Assembly: GCA_964586175.1 (NCBI GenBank)
Contig: CAZPGL010000009.1
Span: forward strand, 1-54,944
DNA length: 54,944 nucleotides
Reading direction: 5' to 3'
Source: CAZPGL01 sp964586175
GTDB lineage: Bacteria; Actinomycetota; Acidimicrobiia; Acidimicrobiales; MedAcidi-G1
In this document: piece by piece, positions 32,213-39,081 of the stretch
How the letters are laid out: the number at the start of each line of letters is the position of its first letter
Numbering within the stretch: position 1 is the first letter of the stretch
Notes under the pieces: generated by a model
What the model was told of the DNA's origin: nothing
The model's database searches: none
What the model saw: only the letters and a program-made list of their open reading frames with translations
Position numbers and translations under genes: made by a program

Positions 32213-33814
32213 TCAGATCACCGCCTGCTCGACGTAGCTGCCGAATACCTGCTCGAGGGCATGGGCGGTCTCGCCGACGGTGGCCCGGGCGTTCACCGCC
32301 TCGAGCAGCCCGGGCATCAGGTTGACCGTCGGGTCGGCGGCGTCGACGCTCAGCTGGTCGAGGGCCCGCCGTACGGCGGCGTCATCACGGGTGCGCCGCA
32401 CCTCGGCCAGTCGGGCCAGCTGGTCGCGCTCGGTGTCGTCGTCGATGCGCAGCAACCCCGGCACCCTCGTCTCGTCGCCCTCGGTGAAAGCATTGACGCC
32501 GACCACCACCCGCTGCCCGCCGTTGACCTCCCGTTCATGGCGGTAGGCACTGTCGGCGATCCGGCCGACGAACCACCCGTCGTCGATGCCGGCGTACACC
32601 CCTTCGAGGATCGACCCGTCGCCGAGGAAGTCAAGGTGGTCGAACATCTCCTCGGCCAGGCGTTCCATCTCGTCGGTCATCCATTCGACGTAGGCCGAGC
32701 CGCCGAGCGGGTCGGCGACCCCGGCGACGCCAGTCTCGTGGGCGATGATCTGCTGGGTCCGCAGGGCGATACGGGCCGCCTCCTCGGAGGGCAGTGCCAA
32801 GGCCTCGTCGTGACTGTCGGTGTGCAGGCTCTGGGTGCCGCCGAGTACGCCGGCCAGGGCCTGGAGGGCGACCCGGGCGATGTTGATCTCGGGCTGCTGG
32901 GCGGTCAGGGACACACCGGCCGTCTGGGTGTGGAACCGCAGCTTCATGCTGCGCTCGTCGGTGGCTCCGTAGCGATCACGCATCCATCGAGCCCAGATGC
33001 GTCGGGCGGCCCGGAACTTGCCGATCTCCTCGAAGAAGTCGAGGTGGCTGTTGAAGAAGAAGCTCAGGCGGGGCGCGAAGTCGTCGACGGCTAGCCCGGC
33101 GGCCATGCCGGCCTCGACGTAGGCGAAGCCGTTGGCCAGGGTGAAGGCAAGCTCCTGGGCAGCCGTCGATCCGGCCTCCCGGATGTGGTAGCCCGACACC
33201 GACACCGGGTTCCACCGCGGCATCTCGGCCGTGGTGAACGAGATGACGTCGGTGACGAGCCGCATCGACGGTCGGGGCGGGAACAGGTACTCCTTCTGGG
33301 CCTGGTATTCCTTGAGGATGTCGTTCTGGAGAGTGCCGGCCAGGCGGTGGCGTTCGACGCCCCCGGCTTCGGCAACGGCGACGTACATGGCGAGCAGGAT
33401 CGGCGCCGGCCCGTTGATGGTCATCGAGGTGGACACGGCGCCCAGGTCGATGTCGGCGAACAGGTCGGCCATGTCGTCGACGGAGTCGACGGCCACCCCG
33501 GCCCGACCCACCTCGCCCACGGCCCACGGGTCGTCGGAGTCGCGCCCCATGAGGGTGGGCATGTCGAACGCCGTCGACAGTCCCGTGCCACCAGACCGCA
33601 GCAGCTCCTTGAACCGGGCGTTGGTGTCGGCCGGGGTTCCGAACCCGGCGAACATACGCATGGTCCAGAGGCGGGACCGGTACATGTCGGGGTGGACGCC
33701 GCGGGTGTAGGGGAACTCCCCCGGCAGCGGCCCGTCACCGTAGACGGCGTCGACCGGCACGCCGGAGAGTGTGCGGTGGAAGTGGGAACCGGTTTCGGAA
33801 CTCTCGAGGGGCAT
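32213..33814 (-). CDS. icmA: acyl-CoA mutase large subunit, isobutyryl-CoA mutase-like
   Basis: A 533-aa TIM-barrel catalytic subunit of an adenosylcobalamin-dependent acyl-CoA mutase. GFPYTRG-like, SRLWTMRMFAG, GGTQSLHTDSHDEALALP and SGYH (His210, equivalent to catalytic His244 of Propionibacterium MCM) are intact. The substrate-determining pair differs from MCM: Tyr89 is Phe55 and Arg207 is Gln173, the combination known from isobutyryl-CoA mutase (Phe80/Gln198). The hydroxyisobutyryl-CoA mutase Asp is Ala82 here. Predicted reaction: isobutyryl-CoA to n-butyryl-CoA. The start ATG 33814 is fixed by TACTCT 6 nt upstream; an open frame to 33850 is ignored. First gene of a three-gene operon with the small subunit and meaB. 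Confidence 0.85.
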   Translation of the reverse strand: MPLESSETGSHFHRTLSGVPVDAVYGDGPLPGEFPYTRGVHPDMYRSRLWTMRMFAGFGTPADTNARFKELLRSGGTGLSTAFDMPTLMGRDSDDPWAVGEVGRAGVAVDSVDDMADLFADIDLGAVSTSMTINGPAPILLAMYVAVAEAGGVERHRLAGTLQNDILKEYQAQKEYLFPPRPSMRLVTDVISFTTAEMPRWNPVSVSGYHIREAGSTAAQELAFTLANGFAYVEAGMAAGLAVDDFAPRLSFFFNSHLDFFEEIGKFRAARRIWARWMRDRYGATDERSMKLRFHTQTAGVSLTAQQPEINIARVALQALAGVLGGTQSLHTDSHDEALALPSEEAARIALRTQQIIAHETGVAGVADPLGGSAYVEWMTDEMERLAEEMFDHLDFLGDGSILEGVYAGIDDGWFVGRIADSAYRHEREVNGGQRVVVGVNAFTEGDETRVPGLLRIDDDTERDQLARLAEVRRTRDDAAVRRALDQLSVDAADPTVNLMPGLLEAVNARATVGETAHALEQVFGSYVEQAVI

Positions 33815-33820
33815 ACCGCC

Positions 33821-33826
33821 AGAGTA
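33821..33826 (-). promoter_or_regulatory. -10 box for leaderless mutase operon
   Basis: TACTCT on the minus strand, 6 nt before ATG 33814. Only 38 bp separate it from the -10 box of the divergent MarR gene. Confidence 0.6.
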
Positions 33827-33864
33827 CTTGGATGTCCTACTATCTGCCACCCCAGCACCTGCTC

Positions 33865-33870
33865 TATGGT
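33865..33870 (+). promoter_or_regulatory. -10 box for leaderless marR-type gene
   Basis: TATGGT ends 6 nt before GTG 33877. Confidence 0.6.
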
Positions 33871-33876
33871 GGACCC

Positions 33877-34368
33877 GTGCCCCTCCCCTTCGATCCCATC
33901 GCCGAGGCCCACCGCAACTGGGACGCCCAGGGGTGGGGCAGGTCGGCCGAAATGGCCGCCGTCACCTCGATCACCCGGGCCCACCAGATCGCCCTCCAAC
34001 GCATCGACGCCGCCCTCGAACCGTTCGGGCTGAACTTCAGCCGTTTCGAGGCCCTGGCCCTCCTGCACTTCACCAGGGCCGGAGCCCTGCCGATGGGCAA
34101 GATCGGCGACCGTCTCCAGGTCCACCCCACCTCGGTGACCAACACCATCGACCGGCTCGAAGCCGACGGCCTCGTTGAGCGGCGGCCCCACCCCACCGAC
34201 CGGCGGACCACCCTGGCCGCCATCACCCGGACTGGCCACACGACGGTCGAACGGGCCGCGGCCGCCCTGGCCGACGTCCGGTTCGGGGTGGACGGGCTCG
34301 ATGGGGCCGCCCTTGAGGCGGTCGTCGTCATCCTCGGCCCGATGCGCCGGGAGGCCGGCGACTTCTGA
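33877..34368 (+). CDS. MarR family transcriptional regulator
   Basis: A 163-aa winged-helix regulator. The recognition region LPMGKIGDRLQVHPTSVTNTIDRLEADGLVERRPHPTDRRTTLAAITRTG (about residues 70-120) is a textbook MarR wHTH and wing. MarR dimers usually bind palindromes and release DNA on binding a phenolic or acyl-CoA ligand. It is divergent from the mutase operon with only 62 bp between start codons, so it probably controls both (inference). The start GTG 33877 is chosen for the TATGGT box. Confidence 0.9.
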   Translation: MPLPFDPIAEAHRNWDAQGWGRSAEMAAVTSITRAHQIALQRIDAALEPFGLNFSRFEALALLHFTRAGALPMGKIGDRLQVHPTSVTNTIDRLEADGLVERRPHPTDRRTTLAAITRTGHTTVERAAAALADVRFGVDGLDGAALEAVVVILGPMRREAGDF

Positions 34369-34404
34369 CCCGGCCCATTCGGATTCGCCTCGGCCGCCGA
34401 TCCA

Positions 34405-34423
34405 TGTCACACTGTCACACAGT
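34405..34423. promoter_or_regulatory. possible operator upstream of ADC-like gene
   Basis: The 103-bp gap before the ADC-like gene holds a direct repeat TGTCACAC (34405-34412, 34413-34420) and within it an inverted repeat ACTGT-cac-ACAGT (34411-34423). It may be a binding site for the adjacent MarR protein or another regulator. Confidence 0.35.
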
Positions 34424-34471
34424 CGGTCGGGGCCCGACCAGCCGACCCAGCCATCGACAAGGAGCGACATC

Positions 34472-35233
34472 ATGAGCGACCACGCGCCGGGCGAGATTGG
34501 CGGATGGCCGAAGCTGAACATCACCTACCGAACCGACCCCGAGGCCGTCGCCGCCCTGCTCCCCCCGGGACTCACCCCCAGCCCCGATCCGGTCGTCACC
34601 ATCGGCGTCTACTGCGTCCCCATCCTCGACGAGCCCGAATTCGGCACGTCCACCCGCGTCTCGGCCATCTACGACGGAATGACCGGCCACTACTCGCTGG
34701 GAATCGGCATCGACCAGGAAGCCGCCATCTTCAATTCGAAGGAGACCAACGGTCAGCCCAAATTCCCGTGCACGACCCGCTACTTCCGGTTCGGCGACTC
34801 CGTCGAGGCCACAGCGACCCACCAGGGTTACACGTTCATGGAATTCCGGGGCACGGTCGCCGACGAGGTCGAGCCGGTACCGGGCGACCGCGAGGAGAAC
34901 GAGTGGTGGATGAAGTACTCCCGGGCCGTCGGCGGCGCCGAAGGCTGCTACGACTTCCCGCCACACGTCGTCCGGGTCCGGCAGGTCAGCGAACAACTGC
35001 GGGTCCAGAACATCGACGGGACGCTCACCCTCCGGGACAGCCCATGGGACCCGGTCGCCGAACTCCTTCCTCTCCGCGAACAGCTGACCGCCCAACTCGT
35101 GACGTCGGCCCACAAGGCCCGCGAAATCACCCTGGCCGGTCAACTCGACCCCGACGCCTTCTGGCCCCACGCCGACACCATCGGCGGGTCCCGCTGGCCC
35201 GGGCGCCGCGGCGGGCCACCCAACCTGCGTTGA
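34472..35233 (+). CDS. acetoacetate decarboxylase-like protein
   Basis: A 253-aa protein of the acetoacetate decarboxylase (ADC) fold. LNITYRTDPEAVAALLPPGLTPSPDPVVTIGVY is the usual opening, and SKETNGQPKFPCTTRYF corresponds to the ExxGFPK region that carries the Schiff-base Lys. ADC relatives also include hydratases and aldolases, so decarboxylation of acetoacetate is not assured. AAGGAG (34459-34464) lies 7 nt before ATG 34472. The amidohydrolase gene follows after 13 nt; the two probably form one unit. Confidence 0.8.
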   Translation: MSDHAPGEIGGWPKLNITYRTDPEAVAALLPPGLTPSPDPVVTIGVYCVPILDEPEFGTSTRVSAIYDGMTGHYSLGIGIDQEAAIFNSKETNGQPKFPCTTRYFRFGDSVEATATHQGYTFMEFRGTVADEVEPVPGDREENEWWMKYSRAVGGAEGCYDFPPHVVRVRQVSEQLRVQNIDGTLTLRDSPWDPVAELLPLREQLTAQLVTSAHKAREITLAGQLDPDAFWPHADTIGGSRWPGRRGGPPNLR

Positions 35234-35246
35234 CGACCATCCACCG

Positions 35247-36443
35247 ATGAGCCCCGGTCTCGACCCAGACCTGTTCCTCCCCGAACCGCAGCCGGCCGAG
35301 ATCAGGGCCACCGTCATCTCGGTCGACGACCATGTCGTCGAGCCACCCCATGTCTTCGCCGAGTACATGTCGCCCTCCCACCGGGACCGCGGCCCCCAGT
35401 TGATCGAAACTGACGCCGGTCACCAGGTCTGGGCCTTCGACGACGCCGTCTACTCCCAGGTCGGCATGAACGCCGTGGCCGGCCGCCGGCCCGACACCGT
35501 CACCCTCGAACCGTTCCGCTTCGACCAGATGCGGCCCGGCTGCTACGACGTCGACGCCCGTATCGCCGATATGGACGTGGCCGGCATCTGGGCCATGCTC
35601 AACTTCCCGTCGCAGATCACCGGCTTCTGCGGGCGGGTATTCGCCACGGCTACCGACCCGGCCGTCGGCATCGACGCCACCCGGGCCTGGAACGACTGGC
35701 TCCACACTGAGTGGTACGCCCCGAACCCCGAACGCATCATCCCGTGCGCCATCACCTACCTGGCCGACCCCATCGAGGCCGCCGCCGAGATCCGCCGCAA
35801 CGCCGAACGGGGCTTCGTGTCGGTCTCGTTGCCCGAGCGGCCCCACGCCGTCGGGCTCCCCAGCCTGTGGGACCGCGACCACTGGGACCCCATCATCGGC
35901 GCCTGTGTCGACACCGACACCGTCATCTCGCTCCATGTCGGCAGTTCGGGCATGCACCCGCCGCCGCCCGGCGGGCCGGCCCTGCAGTTGGGCGCCACCC
36001 TCTTCGGGCAACTCTCGCTGCAGGCCTGCGCTGAGTGGCTGTGGTCCGAGTATCCGCTCCGACATCCCGACCTCAAGATCGCCATGTCCGAAGGCGGCAT
36101 CGGCTGGGTGGCCATGCTGCTCGACCGGCTCGACAACATCGTCGACCGGTCGGGCTACGGGCTGGGTTGGGCCGACCGGCCAGCCGACGTCCTACGCCGC
36201 AACTTCTGGTTCTGCACCCTCGACGACCCGTCGACCATCGACACCCGGCACGCCATCGGCATCGAGAACATCTGCGTCGAAACCGACTATCCGCACGGCG
36301 ATGGCACCTGGCCCGACACCCAGCGGGTCATCACCGACGCCTGGGGGCACCTGCCACCCGACGAGATGCGCATGTTGTGCTGCGAGAACGCGGCACGCCT
36401 CTACCGGCACCCGCTCCCCGAGGTCGTCCTCCCCCTCGGTTGA
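35247..36443 (+). CDS. amidohydrolase family 2 (ACMSD-like) protein
   Basis: A 398-aa TIM-barrel metal hydrolase or decarboxylase. VISVDDHVVEPPHVF gives the N-terminal DxH-type metal motif (here DDH), SLHVGSSG a metal His, MSEGGIGWVAMLLDRLD the mid motif and ETDYPHGDGTWPDT the last metal Asp region. This set is typical of the Amidohydro_2 proteins common in Acidimicrobiia and mycobacteria, some linked to aromatic or cyclic acid breakdown. It converges on the retro-aldolase gene, with 49 bp between stops that hold no clear element. Confidence 0.88.
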   Translation: MSPGLDPDLFLPEPQPAEIRATVISVDDHVVEPPHVFAEYMSPSHRDRGPQLIETDAGHQVWAFDDAVYSQVGMNAVAGRRPDTVTLEPFRFDQMRPGCYDVDARIADMDVAGIWAMLNFPSQITGFCGRVFATATDPAVGIDATRAWNDWLHTEWYAPNPERIIPCAITYLADPIEAAAEIRRNAERGFVSVSLPERPHAVGLPSLWDRDHWDPIIGACVDTDTVISLHVGSSGMHPPPPGGPALQLGATLFGQLSLQACAEWLWSEYPLRHPDLKIAMSEGGIGWVAMLLDRLDNIVDRSGYGLGWADRPADVLRRNFWFCTLDDPSTIDTRHAIGIENICVETDYPHGDGTWPDTQRVITDAWGHLPPDEMRMLCCENAARLYRHPLPEVVLPLG

Positions 36444-36492
36444 TCACCCCACCCGTGACACGAAGCCCGTCCCCCGATCACTTGTGGGGCCC

Positions 36493-37677
36493 TCAGGCGT
36501 CGGCGGACAGGATCAGGCCGCTGGTCGGCACGCCGCTGCCCGACGTGACCAGCACATCGGCCGCCCCGGCGACCTGGTTGACCGACGTGCCGCGGATCTG
36601 ACGCACCGCCTCGGCGATGCCGTTCATGCCGTGGATGTACGCCTCACCCAACTGGCCGCCGTTGGTGTTGACCGGCAGACCGCCGCCTAACTCGATGTTG
36701 CCGTCGGCGATGAAATCCTTGGCCTCGCCCGGAGCGCAGAAACCGAACTCCTCGAACTGAGGCAGGACCAGCGGCGTGAAATGGTCGTAGAGCACCGCGG
36801 TGTCGATGTCGTTCGGCCCCAGACCCGACGCCTTCCACAGCTGCTCAGCCACCACCGACATCTCCGGCAACCCCGTGATGTCGTCGCGGTAGTAGGACCG
36901 CATCATCCACTGGTCCTCGGCGATCCCCTGGGCCGCAGCAGCGATCACCGCCGGCCGCTGGGCCAGCCGCTCGGCATGCTCCATGCTGGTGATCAACAGC
37001 GCCACCCCGCCGTCGCTCTCCTGGCAACAATCCAGCAGCCGCAGCGGCTCGGAGATCATGCGGCTGGCCTGATGCTCCTCGATGGTGATCGGCCGCTCGA
37101 AGAAGAACGCCGCCGGGTTGGTCGCCGCGTGGCGGCGATCGGTGACCGCGATGCGGCCGAAGTCCTCAGACGTGGCCCCGAACTGGTGCATGTACCGGGT
37201 GGCGAACATCCCTGCCCACTGGGCCGGGGTAAGCAGCCCGAACGGCGACGTCCACGAGAACGAGACGTCGTTGGCCTCGGGCGACTGATGATGATCCTGG
37301 ACGCCGCCGCCAAACCGGTGCCACGACCGTTCGTTGAACGCCCGGTAGGCCAGCACGTAGTCGGCGGCACCGGTGTGGACGGCCATCGACGCCAGCGCCA
37401 CCGTGCCGCACCCCCCGCCACCGCCGTGGTTCACCATCGAGAAGAAGCGCAGCCGCGGAATGCCCAGGTTGCGGGCCACGTCGATCTCGTAGTTGCGTTC
37501 CATGCTGAACAGCGACATTCCGTCCACGACCGTCGGATCCACCCCGGCATCGGCGCAGGCCGCCAGACACGCCTCGACGGCCAGCTGCATGGGTGTGCGC
37601 CCCGAATCCTTCGAGAACTCGGTGGCACCGATGCCCACGATGGCCGTCTGACGAGCCGGGGTCCACACGTCAACCAC
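36493..37677 (-). CDS. thiolase-fold lipid-transfer protein / retro-aldolase (Ltp2-like)
   Basis: A 394-aa thiolase-superfamily protein. The usual thiolase Cys and HGG residues are not conserved: NHGGGGGCGTVAL occupies the first and NTNGGQLGEAYIHGMNG the second. Tyr297 (LYDHF) and Tyr347 (AYIHG) fall where, as I recall, the catalytic tyrosines of mycobacterial Ltp2 lie. Ltp2 cleaves beta-hydroxyacyl-CoA side chains by retro-aldol reaction with a DUF35 partner. Its partner is probably the upstream MaoC-DUF35-MaoC protein, whose gene overlaps the GTG start by 8 nt. Probably not an acetyl-CoA acetyltransferase. Confidence 0.85.
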   Translation of the reverse strand: MVDVWTPARQTAIVGIGATEFSKDSGRTPMQLAVEACLAACADAGVDPTVVDGMSLFSMERNYEIDVARNLGIPRLRFFSMVNHGGGGGCGTVALASMAVHTGAADYVLAYRAFNERSWHRFGGGVQDHHQSPEANDVSFSWTSPFGLLTPAQWAGMFATRYMHQFGATSEDFGRIAVTDRRHAATNPAAFFFERPITIEEHQASRMISEPLRLLDCCQESDGGVALLITSMEHAERLAQRPAVIAAAAQGIAEDQWMMRSYYRDDITGLPEMSVVAEQLWKASGLGPNDIDTAVLYDHFTPLVLPQFEEFGFCAPGEAKDFIADGNIELGGGLPVNTNGGQLGEAYIHGMNGIAEAVRQIRGTSVNQVAGAADVLVTSGSGVPTSGLILSADA

Positions 37678-39037
37678 CAGCCCCGTCGAGCACCAGCACC
37701 GCCTGGCCGGTCATGTGGGCGCCAAGGCCGTTACGCCCGACGAAACCGACGGTGACCCGCCCATCATCGACGGCGGTGACCTCGCCGGAGAAGGTCATGG
37801 TGTCGCCCGGGTGGTTGGGGGCACCCAGCCCGACCTCGAGGCGCTCGAACTCCACGTCGTCGCCGGCCCAATCGCCGAGCCACCGGGTGACGAGGCCGCT
37901 GGACGTGAGGATGCTCATGAAAATATCGGGCATGCCTTTGGCCCGGGCCGCCTCAGGGTCGTGATGGACGTCCTGATGGTCGAACGTGGCCAAGGCGGCG
38001 CCCGACACCAACTCGGCGGTGATGTCGACCGGGCATGGCGGCAACCGGTCACCCACCGCAACGGTGCCCGCCGGTCGGGCTGTCGTACGGGGCGGCGGCA
38101 CGGGCCGGAACTGGTGGAGGGTGACGTCGTCGTGGCTGTCGAGCCAGCACACCTCGAGGGGCATCCCGACCGCCACGTCCTCAGCGGTGACACCGACGAT
38201 GTTGGACACCAGCCGGACACCTTCATCGAGCTCGACCAAGCCGACCACGTGTGGATACCGGAACCCCGGTGCCTCCGGGTAATGCGGCACCGTGAACGAA
38301 TACAGGGAACCGCGGCCCGACGCCACGACCCAGTCGTAGTCCATGCCATGGGTCCGAGGGTGGGCGTTGACCGGCGGATGGACGAGACGCCCGTCGTCGG
38401 TGAACCGCTGGATGCGCAACTCTCGGTCACGCAAACCCTCCCAATGCCACGCCTGATCCTGGTTCCAGCGGGGGCGGGGACGTGAGGGTGCCGGCCCGTC
38501 TTCGACGTCGCGTTGGCGTCCGGTCCCGGGACGGAACTTGAACACCCGGAACATGAGCGACCCGACCGGGGTGCCGTCATCCACCGTGTACACCGCTTCG
38601 GTGGTCACGAAGTGGCCGACCCCCAGCGCCGTCTGCTTCTGGGGCGACACGTCGGCCAGCACGGTCTGCTGGGAAACGACGTCACCAACCCGGATGGGCC
38701 GGTTGTAGATCTGGTCGGAGTTGGTGGCCACGACACCGGTGAACCCGGCAGCGTCCAACATCTCGTACACGGCCTGCTGAGGTTCGGACAGGTCACGGTC
38801 GCCGCCGAGGTCTCCGATCCGGATCGGCATGGTCCACATGTTGAGCGTCGCCGGTGGCGCCGGCCCGTCGTCGACCACCGAATACCGGGGGTTGGTTTCG
38901 CCCATCACCGCGCACCACGTGCCGATGTCGGCCGCTTCAGCGGCAGCATGAGCCTCACGCCGGGCCCCCTGACGACCCACTTCAGCGCGTAGTGCCTCGA
39001 AGAAGGCCTCAGGATCGTGCGATGCGGTCTCGGTCAT
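37670..39037 (-). CDS. MaoC-DUF35-MaoC fusion (ChsH2-ChsH1-like enoyl-CoA hydratase)
   Basis: A 455-aa three-domain protein. Residues about 1-170 form a MaoC/hot-dog half, about 185-310 a DUF35 domain and about 325-450 a second MaoC domain with the hydratase-2 motif DHQDVHHDPEAA. In mycobacterial cholesterol catabolism ChsH2 (MaoC-DUF35) pairs with separate ChsH1 (MaoC); here both seem fused. The DUF35 zinc-ribbon cysteines are gone (LRIQRFTDDGRLVHPP). Predicted role: hydrate an enoyl-CoA side chain and hold the Ltp2-like aldolase encoded next. The ATG at 39037 has GGAG about 5 nt upstream. Middle gene of a three-gene operon. Confidence 0.85.
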   Translation of the reverse strand: MTETASHDPEAFFEALRAEVGRQGARREAHAAAEAADIGTWCAVMGETNPRYSVVDDGPAPPATLNMWTMPIRIGDLGGDRDLSEPQQAVYEMLDAAGFTGVVATNSDQIYNRPIRVGDVVSQQTVLADVSPQKQTALGVGHFVTTEAVYTVDDGTPVGSLMFRVFKFRPGTGRQRDVEDGPAPSRPRPRWNQDQAWHWEGLRDRELRIQRFTDDGRLVHPPVNAHPRTHGMDYDWVVASGRGSLYSFTVPHYPEAPGFRYPHVVGLVELDEGVRLVSNIVGVTAEDVAVGMPLEVCWLDSHDDVTLHQFRPVPPPRTTARPAGTVAVGDRLPPCPVDITAELVSGAALATFDHQDVHHDPEAARAKGMPDIFMSILTSSGLVTRWLGDWAGDDVEFERLEVGLGAPNHPGDTMTFSGEVTAVDDGRVTVGFVGRNGLGAHMTGQAVLVLDGAGG

Positions 39038-39081
39038 GGGTTCTCCACCACTGATGATGGCATCCGCCGCCCGCCGACCAC

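Noticed and set aside
32213..33814. Annotation as methylmalonyl-CoA mutase
   Set aside because: The two residues that set MCM specificity are Phe and Gln instead of Tyr and Arg.
36493..37677. Acetyl-CoA acetyltransferase (thiolase)
   Set aside because: The thiolase nucleophile Cys and general base motifs are not conserved; Ltp-type tyrosines and a DUF35 partner are present.
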